The notes under the pieces: generated by a model
What the model was told of the DNA's origin: nothing
What the model saw: the letters and a program-made list of their open reading frames with translations, nothing else
Databases searched by the model: none
Part shown: positions 56,090 to 64,000 of the stretch, in pieces
How positions within the stretch are numbered: position 1 is the stretch's first letter
How the letters are laid out: each line of letters begins with the position of its first letter
Translations under genes and position numbers: made by a program
Source of the DNA: Methanobacterium aggregans
Lineage (GTDB): Archaea > Methanobacteriota > Methanobacteria > Methanobacteriales > Methanobacteriaceae
NCBI RefSeq assembly: GCF_017874455.1
Contig: NZ_JAGGLN010000003.1
Span: 1 to 64,000 of the forward strand
Direction: 5' to 3'
DNA length: 64,000 bases

Positions 56090-56333
56090 TGTATCATCCC
56101 CAATTCAGAGATCGTTGAAACTATCAAAGTTGTAAAGTCTGAAATCCTTAAGAACACTGTTACTCATTATTTTTAAATTTTAAAGTATCTTATCTTTTAA
56201 GGGATCTGAACTTTTAAATAAACATGTTAACTGAAACTAATCTTGAAACAAATCTTAAATTATAAGAGTAAGAGGTTTAAAATAATCTGTTAAAACTGAT
56301 TCTATCAATTATCAGCCATGAAATCCGTATAAA

Positions 56334-57572
56334 CTACCTGAACATCCTTGGAACTTTTTTCTTCCATGCTGTAGGCAGTACTATGTCTATTGCATCATCA
56401 ACAGTGATTATTCCCCTTATATTTTTCTCATTCTCAACCACGGGCAGTGCCAAGAGGTTGTACTTGGCTATCTTCTTTGCAACCTCGTACTGATCCTCCA
56501 TAACATCAGCATTTATTATGTCCGTCACCATGAAATCAGAGATTTTTTTGGTTGGATCTGCAAGTAAAAGTTCTCTGAGGGACATTACCCCCACAAGATC
56601 ACCAGAAACCGATTTCACGTAGATGTAGTAAATGGTTTCAACATCCTGCCCCAGTTTCCTTAAAAAGTTCAGAACCTCCTGAACAGTCATATCCTCCTCA
56701 ACTGATGCAAATTCTGTTGTCATTATTCCACCAGCTGTGTTTTCAGGGTATTCAAGAAGTTTTCGGAGGTCTTTGGACTCCTCAGGTTTCATCAAGGTTA
56801 AGAGTTCCTCTGCTTTTTCATCAGGAAGGTCTCCGAGAAGATCTGCAGCATCGTCAGGTGACATTTCATCCAGGAGGTCTGCGGCACGTTTGCTGTCCAT
56901 TCCTTCAAGGAGAGATACTTGTCTTTCAGGTGAAACTTCTTCAAGGGTGTCTGCAGCAGCTTCATCATCCAATGAATTCAGTATTGTTATGGACTCGTTA
57001 AGGCCCAGCTGATCCACAATCTCTGCTATATCTGCAGGGTGAAGCTTTTTAAGGTTCTGTTTTGGTACTTTGAGTTTTACCTTTGAGTAGTCACTTCTAA
57101 GGGTGTCTATGTCATTCCAGGCAATTATGTCCTCTTCCGTTTTTATGCCAAGGGTTTTTATGATCCTTTCAAAGCCCAGTCTTCTCAATATGCCGTGAAC
57201 CCCTATATCCACCCCGATCACGTGGTAATAACCATTGGTGGCTGACAGTTTCAAATCGTTAACCCGTCTTATCTTCTTGTCCTCTATGTCAACAACCTGT
57301 CGGTCCAACACGTCTTCCACAAGCCTTATATCGCTTCTGGTAATTTTATACTCTTCAATACCATCTAAATCTGTTTTGAGCTTTATTTCCCTTTTCATTT
57401 CATCTACGTACTTCCAGGGAACTGTTAACTGATCCTTTGAAGACGTTTCTATGCTCAAAGCCTTTATTATTGGATATGGAATGTCTGAGGACACTATAAC
57501 ATCTTTAACTCGGGCTAATCTATTTCCTTCCTGATTTATGACTGTTTTTTTGATAAACTCGCTTAAGTACAA
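56334..57572 (-). CDS. Soluble PRC-barrel/MgtE-N/CBS regulator
   Basis: 412 aa without TM. Two PRC-barrel-like units (1-75: YLSEFIKKTVINQEGNRLAR; 85-155: VLDRQVVDIEDKKIRRVND), MgtE N-domain repeats (LKKLHPADIAEIVDQL, ERQVSLLEGMDSKRAADLLD, MSPDDAADLLGDLPDEKAEE), then two CBS domains (VEEDMTVQEVLNFLRK to the end). The MgtE N/CBS cytosolic part is a Mg2+ gate; the channel part is absent. TTG start with GGAGGTGA. Next to the Nramp-like gene, so likely its Mg2+/divalent sensor. Confidence 0.85.
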   Translation of the reverse strand: MYLSEFIKKTVINQEGNRLARVKDVIVSSDIPYPIIKALSIETSSKDQLTVPWKYVDEMKREIKLKTDLDGIEEYKITRSDIRLVEDVLDRQVVDIEDKKIRRVNDLKLSATNGYYHVIGVDIGVHGILRRLGFERIIKTLGIKTEEDIIAWNDIDTLRSDYSKVKLKVPKQNLKKLHPADIAEIVDQLGLNESITILNSLDDEAAADTLEEVSPERQVSLLEGMDSKRAADLLDEMSPDDAADLLGDLPDEKAEELLTLMKPEESKDLRKLLEYPENTAGGIMTTEFASVEEDMTVQEVLNFLRKLGQDVETIYYIYVKSVSGDLVGVMSLRELLLADPTKKISDFMVTDIINADVMEDQYEVAKKIAKYNLLALPVVENEKNIRGIITVDDAIDIVLPTAWKKKVPRMFR

Positions 57573-57632
57573 GCTTTCACCTCCTTGGATTTTGTGGATG
57601 ATTATTAGATCATGTATAGGATCTATGGAATT

Positions 57633-58085
57633 CTATTTTTCAGGTCCCATGGGTGGCACAACCCCTTCCTTAACACGTTCCATGACTATCATTTCAGTTA
57701 GATCTTCAACTCCATCAACGGAACGTATTTTACTGTTGACTATCCTGTTAAGTTCTTGTATGCTGTGCGCCCATACCTTGATTAAGATGTCGTACTCTCC
57801 TGAGATGCTGTAAACCTCAGAAACTTCTTTAAGTATGGATAATTCTTTTTCAACGTTTTCGTGTTTTTCTGACTCCGTCTGAATTATGATTATTGCAGTA
57901 ACCTTTAATCCTAATGTTTCAGGGTTCAGTATCAGAGTGTATTGTTTTATAGCATTTTTTTCCAGCTTTTTGAGTCTGTTGGAGATAGTTGCATCTGGTA
58001 CATCTATCTCCTTTGACATCTGGGAGATGGTAATCCTCGAATTTTCCACAAGGGAACGAAGTATCTCCATGTCTGTATCATCCAT
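57633..58085 (-). CDS. Lrp/AsnC-family transcriptional regulator
   Basis: 150 aa. N-terminal HTH (MDDTDMEILRSLVENSRITI, VPDATISNRLKKLEKN) and C-terminal RAM domain (VTAIIIIQTESEKHENVEKE, VYSISGEYDILIKVWA). ATG at 58085 chosen with GGTGAG; the frame is open 13 codons upstream. Repeats upstream suggest autoregulation. Confidence 0.92.
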   Translation of the reverse strand: MDDTDMEILRSLVENSRITISQMSKEIDVPDATISNRLKKLEKNAIKQYTLILNPETLGLKVTAIIIIQTESEKHENVEKELSILKEVSEVYSISGEYDILIKVWAHSIQELNRIVNSKIRSVDGVEDLTEMIVMERVKEGVVPPMGPEK

Positions 58086-58525
58086 TTGGAACTCACCACA
58101 ATATTTCATACCACTTGGAAACACATTGAATTAATTCTCATGAATTTTAGTATTTCAGGCTTCAATGAATAACGGTACGATTCATTCTTTACTTAGTATA
58201 TTACTGAATCATCTTATAAACATTTTGGAAGATTACTCAAATTTTTTTTAATTATTGGAAGATTACCCATATTTCGGCAAATATTTGGTAATATTCAGCA
58301 TAGCTCAGATCAATGAAAAAAATTAAAGGATTGAAATGTTAGGAAACACTTTTAAATTATTTAAAAGTTGGAAAAAATGGATTAAATAAAAAATTGGTAA
58401 GGATATATGATTTTGATATTGGTTTTTCCAAATCATTTGCTTAACATTGGTTCTAAATGATTTATTATGGTCAAGATATTGATGAAACTAATTTTAAGGA
58501 TTTGATTCATTTAAGGAATCAAAAG
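58086..58525 (-). promoter_or_regulatory. Lrp gene control region with 20-bp direct repeats
   Basis: TTGGAAGATTAC then YCAWATTT occurs at 58226-58245 and 58256-58275, 18 of 20 bases identical and 30 bases apart (three helical turns). A TATA-like AATATACTAA (minus strand) is at about 58195-58204, just downstream in the direction of transcription. Suits cooperative binding of an Lrp octamer. The rest of the 440 bases has no ORF. Confidence 0.5.
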
Positions 58526-59530
58526 TTAAACCCACACCTTCAAAATGAAGTAAGCCGGTTGAGGAGTTATATACTCCAAACGAACATTTAAAACCGGAGT
58601 TCCCTTTGGAACCCCCACAACATAAGCATCAAATGATTTATCGGGAGTTCCTATGGTTAACACGTGCAACCATAAAACTGCAGTTTTATTATCCCCCAAA
58701 ATCTCCATGAGTTTGTCATTTACAGGTATGGGACTTGAAAAAAACATCTCTCCATTCTTTTCCATTTTATCAGGACTGTCTATTATCCATCTGGCAGAAC
58801 CATCAGCTAAAACTGTAGGATCAGTTAAAACATAAAAATCCGTTGAATTCAAATCTTCTTGAGTGATGTTAAAATGATGGCAAACCCATCCAGGTTTTCC
58901 AGTTTCAAAATCAGGTTTTTCGTGCTTCATAGATGCATTGAGACCTGCATGGGGGCAAATTTCCCAGTCTGATCCCATTCCATGGCTCCAAGAAGGGTTG
59001 CTGTGGACGTTCATGCTCACCCTGCAGGCCATGTACATGTAGCTGCAGAGAACTGTTCTGTTGGCAACTGCAACATCTGAAGAACTGGCTGGAGGTATTT
59101 CATCATGCACTAGAATTGGAGGTAAGTCATTCAAAGGATAAATGGTTATGGTAGAATCTGAACCATCTGGAAGTATCGTAGGCATGGCAGTGTCATATTC
59201 ATGTTTTAATTTATTTATCTTTTTTATTGAGAGTGTTCCAGGTACAGTTCTTCCTGTTTCAGGGTCCACCTCTGCAAGTCCCGGTGTGATCATTCCAGAG
59301 AGTGTTTCCCAGTTTGAAGGATTTCCAGGTGTATTTATAAGAGTTTCTGCAGCATCCATAGTTATTCTTTGCATGGAATGTTCGAAGGAGTAATCCTGAA
59401 TTTTGTAACTTACAATATCCATTGCATCGGCTGAAACACCAATTAAGACTGTTATAACAACTAGGGCCAGCAACAAATCCATTGAAAATGCTTGACCTCT
59501 TTTATCATCATGAATTTTATTGAAACCCAT
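58526..59530 (-). CDS. Type IV pilin-like surface protein (334 aa)
   Basis: Class III signal: DDKRGQAFSMDLLLALVVIT, positively charged end, Arg-Gly-Gln, then a hydrophobic helix. Cleavage by a prepilin peptidase of the EppA type before the Gln is expected. The body has Cys residues and beta-rich sequence. GGGG before ATG. Second gene of a pair with 59578-60573; minor pilin or adhesin. Confidence 0.7.
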   Translation of the reverse strand: MGFNKIHDDKRGQAFSMDLLLALVVITVLIGVSADAMDIVSYKIQDYSFEHSMQRITMDAAETLINTPGNPSNWETLSGMITPGLAEVDPETGRTVPGTLSIKKINKLKHEYDTAMPTILPDGSDSTITIYPLNDLPPILVHDEIPPASSSDVAVANRTVLCSYMYMACRVSMNVHSNPSWSHGMGSDWEICPHAGLNASMKHEKPDFETGKPGWVCHHFNITQEDLNSTDFYVLTDPTVLADGSARWIIDSPDKMEKNGEMFFSSPIPVNDKLMEILGDNKTAVLWLHVLTIGTPDKSFDAYVVGVPKGTPVLNVRLEYITPQPAYFILKVWV

Positions 59531-59577
59531 TTAATCCCCAGCTTTAGTGATCTTCATTAATTAACCAAATCAATCAT

Positions 59578-60573
59578 CTAAAATCCAATTATTCCATATT
59601 TATTCTGGTGTCCATTATCCAGGAACAATTTGAAATAATATCCCCCGTCCTGATAGTATATGACTGAATTTCCAGGGTAAGTTCCACTTCCATCAGGGTT
59701 GGTATCGTTGAATATCACGTGATCCGAGGAACAGGGTGCAGAATTAACTGTGTTGTTGGGTGAGTGTGCAGGTACCACAAATGTTTCGAATCCATAATGG
59801 AAGCAGGTGGATTTGCCTTCCAAACGGCACAAAAAACATGACCCATCACTGCTCTCATGAAAGTATCCATTGTCTATGCAGTTTTTAAGTACTATAAATC
59901 CTTCACTTTCCCCATGGGATTTGTAAGGGTCATAGGGACATTTTTTTATGAAAAGAGGGGATGTTGCATTTTCATAGGCCCCTGCATTGGGTACTCCCCT
60001 TGAGTTAAAATAGTTCTCAAGGCTGGAACCGTAAACTATTCGTTCACTTGTGTTGGTAACTCCACCATGACCCTCACATTTAATAAATGGTACTGGGTCT
60101 GCAACTCTGCATTGGGGACTTATTATAGATACCTCTTGTGTCAAATTTTCCACATGAATTATATCACCCTTTTCAACCCAAACCGTGGAGTTCACTTCCA
60201 CTTCAAAGGGTTCAGCAGAGGAATCCACAGCTCGAACCTCACATCTGACCTTCAACCCAGTATTGTTCCCGTAGTACTCGTACTTAGAATCCAATTTTGC
60301 TTGAAGGTTATTTTTAACGGATTCTCTGCTGTTTTGAAGACCTTTCCCGCTTTGGATTACCTTTTTATCTTCTTCCATTAAAACCTGACCTGTTAAAATA
60401 GGAACATCCCTTTCAACATCCTTAGCTGTTTGAAGCACAGCATCCGACCCTAAATTTGTACTCGCAGAACTTGATCCTGTATGAGACATGTCAAAGAGCA
60501 CTGCCACAAGTAAAAGTGCAGGTAAAACCATTAAAAATGACATTGCAGTCATTGCGTATCCCCTGGAATCCAT
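59578..60573 (-). CDS. Type IV pilin-like surface protein (331 aa)
   Basis: DSRGYAMTAMSFLMVLPALL is a pilin-type N-terminus, followed by a polar body with about ten Cys (CRVADPVPFIKCEG, CFLCRLEG, CFHYGF) and several N-glycosylation sequons. The start at the Met of MDSRG (60573) suits the GGAGGGA just upstream. 47 bases before the next pilin-like gene; operon. Confidence 0.65.
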   Translation of the reverse strand: MDSRGYAMTAMSFLMVLPALLLVAVLFDMSHTGSSSASTNLGSDAVLQTAKDVERDVPILTGQVLMEEDKKVIQSGKGLQNSRESVKNNLQAKLDSKYEYYGNNTGLKVRCEVRAVDSSAEPFEVEVNSTVWVEKGDIIHVENLTQEVSIISPQCRVADPVPFIKCEGHGGVTNTSERIVYGSSLENYFNSRGVPNAGAYENATSPLFIKKCPYDPYKSHGESEGFIVLKNCIDNGYFHESSDGSCFLCRLEGKSTCFHYGFETFVVPAHSPNNTVNSAPCSSDHVIFNDTNPDGSGTYPGNSVIYYQDGGYYFKLFLDNGHQNKYGIIGF

Positions 60574-60991
60574 CATTCCCTCCATCATGAAGATTTGTAT
60601 TACTTATTAATTTTTTTGTAATATATAAATGTGTTCACATGAACTTCAGATGCATTGAAATTCAAAAAAAATGGACAGATTTAAAAGGGATCAAAACCAA
60701 GTAAAAAAAGATCGAAACATTTGTATTAATGAAACATGAAATGATCATAAGTTTTATGGCTATTTATAATAAAGGGAAGTGCAAAAGAATTTAATATACA
60801 AGGTTATAAAAAAAAGGTTAACCTAATATAAAAACTCAACAGTTCATAAACAAAATAAAAAGCACGTAGATTGTAATATAATATAATTCAAATGGATATT
60901 TCCAAATTAGGTTTTTTAAGCGGTTGATGATATGATTCAACTGATTTTTATGAATTATTCTACAAAAAAGTAAATTTAATGGAGGTTCAAT
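60574..60991. other. Spacer with AGGTTAACCT palindrome
   Basis: About 400 AT-rich bases. AGGTTAACCT (60815-60824) is a perfect 10-base palindrome followed by TAATATAAAA. It could be an operator-TATA pair for the DUF35 gene, though about 165 bases from its ATG. Confidence 0.35.
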
Positions 60992-61390
60992 ATGAAAGAC
61001 ATCGTTAGAGGTTGGCGCCATATACCACAGCGGTACAGTCTCATAGGATCAAAATGTTCACAATGCGGAAAGGTTTTCTTCCCAAAAAGAGTTATATGTC
61101 CAGAATGCAGGCGAAAAGGTAAAATAGAGGACATACATCTTAAAGGAAATGGGAAAATATACACTTACTCTGTTATAAACACCCCCACAGATGAATTCAA
61201 AAGTCTGGCACCCTACGTGGTGGCAATTATTGAACTTGAGGAAGGTGCAAAGATAACTTCTCAAATAGTGGACTGCAACCCTGAAGAAGTTGAAATAGGC
61301 GATGAAGTTGAGTTGGTCTTTAGAAAGATAAAAACAGAAGGCGAAGACGGAGTGATCTCATATGGATACAAATTCAAGCTCAAAAAATAA
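60992..61390 (+). CDS. DUF35 OB-fold/zinc-ribbon protein
   Basis: 132 aa. Zinc ribbon CSQCGKVFFPKRVICPEC, then OB fold (GNGKIYTYSVINTPTDEF). In archaea DUF35 bridges thiolase and HMG-CoA synthase for mevalonate; those genes are not adjacent here. GGAGG before ATG. Overlaps cfbA by 29 bases. Confidence 0.85.
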   Translation: MKDIVRGWRHIPQRYSLIGSKCSQCGKVFFPKRVICPECRRKGKIEDIHLKGNGKIYTYSVINTPTDEFKSLAPYVVAIIELEEGAKITSQIVDCNPEEVEIGDEVELVFRKIKTEGEDGVISYGYKFKLKK

Positions 61391-61817
61391 GATAGGCGTC
61401 CTGCTTGTGGGGCACGGAAGCAGATTACCCTACGGTAAAGACGTTGTAAGTCATATTGCAGATATTTACAGGAAGAATGGGGATTACGCAGTTGAAGTGG
61501 GATTTATGAACATGTCAAAACCATCAATACCCCAGGCAATAAACAAGCTTGCAGCAGATGGTGCTGAAAAGATCGTTGTAACTCCAGTATTCCTTGCACA
61601 CGGAGTCCACACAACACAGGACATACCCCGTATTCTGGGCCTGAACAACGGTCATGATGAAGAGGGACACGACCACGCCCATGGACACGACCATCACCAT
61701 GACAATGGTTCAGATGAAGAAATAAATTTTGAAGGCGAAATAATCTACACCGAACCATTAGGTGCCGATGCTAGAATCGCCGAAATAATAAAAGATAGGG
61801 TCAACGATGCCCTCTGA
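61362..61817 (+). CDS. cfbA: Sirohydrochlorin nickelochelatase CfbA
   Basis: 151 aa. GVLLVGHGSRLPYGKDVV and FLAHGVHTTQDIPRIL give the two metal-site His. A His-rich loop (residues about 98-112, GHDHAHGHDHHHD) is typical of archaeal CbiX-short and may hold Ni. First step to F430 (Ni) or cobalamin (Co). GGAGTGAT before ATG, inside DUF35 gene. Confidence 0.93.
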   Translation: MDTNSSSKNKIGVLLVGHGSRLPYGKDVVSHIADIYRKNGDYAVEVGFMNMSKPSIPQAINKLAADGAEKIVVTPVFLAHGVHTTQDIPRILGLNNGHDEEGHDHAHGHDHHHDNGSDEEINFEGEIIYTEPLGADARIAEIIKDRVNDAL

Positions 61818-62937
61818 ATCTTTTAAAAATTCAAAAGAATTGAAAATTTCGGACCTTGGGGAAAAAAAATTGATAAAAAGGCTCCTTGATAGGAGCCAAA
61901 AATTCCAATCCCACTCTCTTTTTTTAAATACACTTCTGGATGAAAACTCATTTAAAAGCAGAACCGATGATGCAGCACTTATAGATCTGGGTGAAAGTTA
62001 TCTCGTTGCAACTTCAGACATGCTGATGCAGTCATCCCACTTTCCACAGAATATGAGCCCACGGCATATAGGGAAGAAGGTTGTCACAGTTAACGTCAGC
62101 GACATTGCAGCCATGGGTGCAGATACTATTGGCATGATAGTTTCAATGGGCCTGCCCAGTTCAATGTCCGTTGGTTACTTCGACCAGATCATTGAAGGTA
62201 TTCTCGAAGCCTGCAAGGATTACAGTATGGTTCTCATTGGTGGAGATACCAACGAATCATCAGAATTAACACTCTGTGGGACCTGTATTGGTATTGTTGC
62301 CAAAAAAAATGTGCTTATGAAATATGGAGCCCGACCAGGGGATATTGTTGCAGTTACAGGACAGCTTGGTCTTGCTGCTGCAGGTTTTGAGATTTTAATC
62401 CATGAACTTGAAGGATCGGATGAAACTCCATTTAATGAGGATTTTGAGGAATGTTTTGGTGAACGTGTTAACTCCAAGGATAACTTCAAAGTAAATGCTC
62501 TGAAACACGCCCTTGAACCCCATGCAAGACTTGAAGAAGGAGTTTTACTTGGAAAAACTGGTTCTGTAAGTTCTGCAACTGATATAACAGACGGACTTTT
62601 AAGTGAGCTTGGAGAAATAATGGATACAAACCCCGGGATTGGAATAGAACTCCGTCAAACCAAAATACCCCTAGACCCTGAAATGTTTAAGTTGGCTGAT
62701 GCTCTGGATAAAGATCCATTTGAACTTGCTTTAACCTACGGAGAAGATTTCGAGCTACTTTTAACCATAAAGAAGGAAAAGTTTCATGATCTTAAGACAG
62801 CTGTGAATGAATCCTTTGAAGGAGAAGTTACCATCCATGAAATTGGGAGGGTTGATTCATCTGGAAGGATCAGCATGATAGATAAGGATGGAAAAACAAA
62901 AATATTAACACCAAGAGGGTACCAGCACCTGAACTAA
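61807..62937 (+). CDS. thiL: Thiamine-monophosphate kinase ThiL
   Basis: 376 aa. FKSRTDDAALIDLGESYLVA, TVNVSDIAAMGADTIGMIVS, VLIGGDTNESSE and ATDITDGLLSEL are the ThiL/PurM ATP and Mg sites. Makes thiamine diphosphate. AGGGTC before ATG; overlaps cfbA by 11 bases. The N-terminal 40 residues are longer than bacterial ThiL. Confidence 0.92.
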   Translation: MPSESFKNSKELKISDLGEKKLIKRLLDRSQKFQSHSLFLNTLLDENSFKSRTDDAALIDLGESYLVATSDMLMQSSHFPQNMSPRHIGKKVVTVNVSDIAAMGADTIGMIVSMGLPSSMSVGYFDQIIEGILEACKDYSMVLIGGDTNESSELTLCGTCIGIVAKKNVLMKYGARPGDIVAVTGQLGLAAAGFEILIHELEGSDETPFNEDFEECFGERVNSKDNFKVNALKHALEPHARLEEGVLLGKTGSVSSATDITDGLLSELGEIMDTNPGIGIELRQTKIPLDPEMFKLADALDKDPFELALTYGEDFELLLTIKKEKFHDLKTAVNESFEGEVTIHEIGRVDSSGRISMIDKDGKTKILTPRGYQHLN

Positions 62938-63042
62938 TTTCCGTTCATAACCATCAAAAAATCATTGTTGGTTGTAAATCCCTCTTTAAAATAAGGAATA
63001 TAAAAAAAATATTTTAAAAAACTAGTTTTTAAAGGTGGTGAC

Positions 63043-64000
63043 ATGAAGAAGGAAGCCATTCTTTATGAAAAAATTGGAAAATCCCTTAACTGTAAAGTCT
63101 GTCAAAGGCGCTGCATAATTTCAGATGGAAAAAAAGGATTCTGCAACATGCGCAGGAATGAAGAGGGAAAACTTTACAGCCTCAACTATGCTGCAGCTTC
63201 CTCTGTTTCAGTGGATCCAATAGAGAAAAAACCATTGTTCCATTTCTATCCAGGTTCAACTTCCCTGTCCCTTGGAACTCTCGGCTGTAACTTTCGGTGC
63301 AAGCACTGCCAGAACTGGACCATCTCCCAGGCAGATCTTGGGACTGTTCCAACCCAGGAAATATTTCCGGAAGAAGCTGTAAGGCTTGCAAAGGAATACA
63401 GATGCGGATCCATATCCTGGACCTACAACGAACCAACCATGTGGTTCGAGTACACCCTTGACTCTGCAAAACTCGCCCAAAAAGAAAATATAAAGACTGT
63501 TTACGTTACAAACGGTTACATGACAGAAGAGGCTCTTGATCTCCTATCACCCTACCTTGACGCTGCAAACGTTGACCTCAAGGGAATGTCAGACCATTTC
63601 TACCATGAACTCTGCGATGCAAGGCTTCAACCCGTTCTTGAAACCATTAAAAGTATGCATGAGTTGGGAATTCACCTCGAAGTCACGAACCTCATGATCC
63701 CAAGTTACAATGACTCCGATGATGATGTTAAGGCCCTTGTGAATTTCATGGTGGAGGAGGTTGGGGTTGAAGTTCCACTGCACTTCACTAGGTTCTTCCC
63801 ATACTACAAACTGGATCATCTGCCCCCCACAGAAATTGCAACCCTAGAAAAGGCCCATAAAATGGCCAAGGATGCGGGTATGAGGTACGTTTACGTTGGA
63901 AATGTCCCATTCACAGATGGAGAGAACACTTACTGTCCTGAGTGCGGTGAACTCATTATAGAAAGAGATGGATTTGAGGTGGTTAGTGATAAGGTGAAGA
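63043..64000 (+). CDS. amrS: AmmeMemoRadiSam radical SAM enzyme AmrS (3' end cut)
   Basis: At least 319 aa, running off the window. Radical SAM motif GCNFRCKHCQNW (C82, C86, C89), preceded by a Cys-rich N-terminus (CKVCQRRC, GFCNMRR). WTYNEPTMWFEYT and ANVDLKGMSDHFY are family marks. A further CPECGELI near the cut end. PflA-like; works with the AmmeMemo proteins, role unsettled. AAGGTGGTGAC before ATG. Confidence 0.92.
   Translation, partial: MKKEAILYEKIGKSLNCKVCQRRCIISDGKKGFCNMRRNEEGKLYSLNYAAASSVSVDPIEKKPLFHFYPGSTSLSLGTLGCNFRCKHCQNWTISQADLGTVPTQEIFPEEAVRLAKEYRCGSISWTYNEPTMWFEYTLDSAKLAQKENIKTVYVTNGYMTEEALDLLSPYLDAANVDLKGMSDHFYHELCDARLQPVLETIKSMHELGIHLEVTNLMIPSYNDSDDDVKALVNFMVEEVGVEVPLHFTRFFPYYKLDHLPPTEIATLEKAHKMAKDAGMRYVYVGNVPFTDGENTYCPECGELIIERDGFEVVSDKVK

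Overview
The window looks like chromosomal DNA of a methanogenic archaeon of the order Methanobacteriales, most likely Methanobacterium or a close relative. The support is an F420-reducing hydrogenase operon (frhADGB), a family-B DNA polymerase split right after motif C, a nickelochelatase for coenzyme F430, archaeal RNA polymerase, exosome, SRP, GINS and PCNA genes, an archaeal RNase P RNA, an initiator tRNA-Met, and AT-rich spacers with TATA boxes and GGTG/GGAGG ribosome-binding sites. TTG and GTG starts are common.

Layout. 1-9 kb: a small secreted peptide, a wHTH/DUF1700/PadR operon, GNAT, PolB1, a DUF4386 membrane protein, nitroreductase, methyltransferase, a QueG-like ferredoxin protein and LarB. 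9-17 kb: HypF, then an ArsR-type regulator divergent from grpE-dnaK-dnaJ with palindromes at the promoter. 17-21 kb: an orphan permease, RNase P RNA, initiator tRNA-Met, three membrane-anchored small proteins and methionine aminopeptidase. 21.8-25.3 kb: frhADGB. 25.7-30 kb: a PepSY protein, PAC2 proteins, two tRNA-Arg genes and endonuclease Q. 30-37 kb: a minus-strand information-processing superoperon (csl4 far upstream, rpoL, DUF99, Nudix, tfs, pcna, gins51, rpl44e, rps27e, aIF2-alpha, nop10, PAC2).

37.3-45.3 kb: an 8036-bp integrated element bounded by a 12-bp direct repeat. It sits exactly at the junction between csl4 and rpoL, which would otherwise lie 1 nt apart. It carries a tyrosine recombinase lacking the first catalytic Arg, its own variant histone, two large proteins with C-terminal membrane hairpins, an unknown 268-aa protein and about 1 kb of noncoding DNA with clustered ACGAA motifs. 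This is the most novel part of the window.

45-54.7 kb: csl4, dph2, hpt, srp54, pus10, rpl21e-rpoF-DUF655-ksgA, a CMD protein and a HemK-type methylase. 54.8-64 kb: an Nramp-type transporter next to a soluble PRC/MgtE-N/CBS regulator, an Lrp regulator with upstream direct repeats, two pilin-like proteins, DUF35-cfbA-thiL, and the 5' part of an AmrS radical SAM gene running off the right edge.

Nickel recurs as a theme: Frh (NiFe hydrogenase), FrhD and HypF (its maturation), CfbA (nickel insertion for F430) and LarB (nickel-pincer cofactor). All functions are read from sequence motifs and recalled family knowledge; no search was run.
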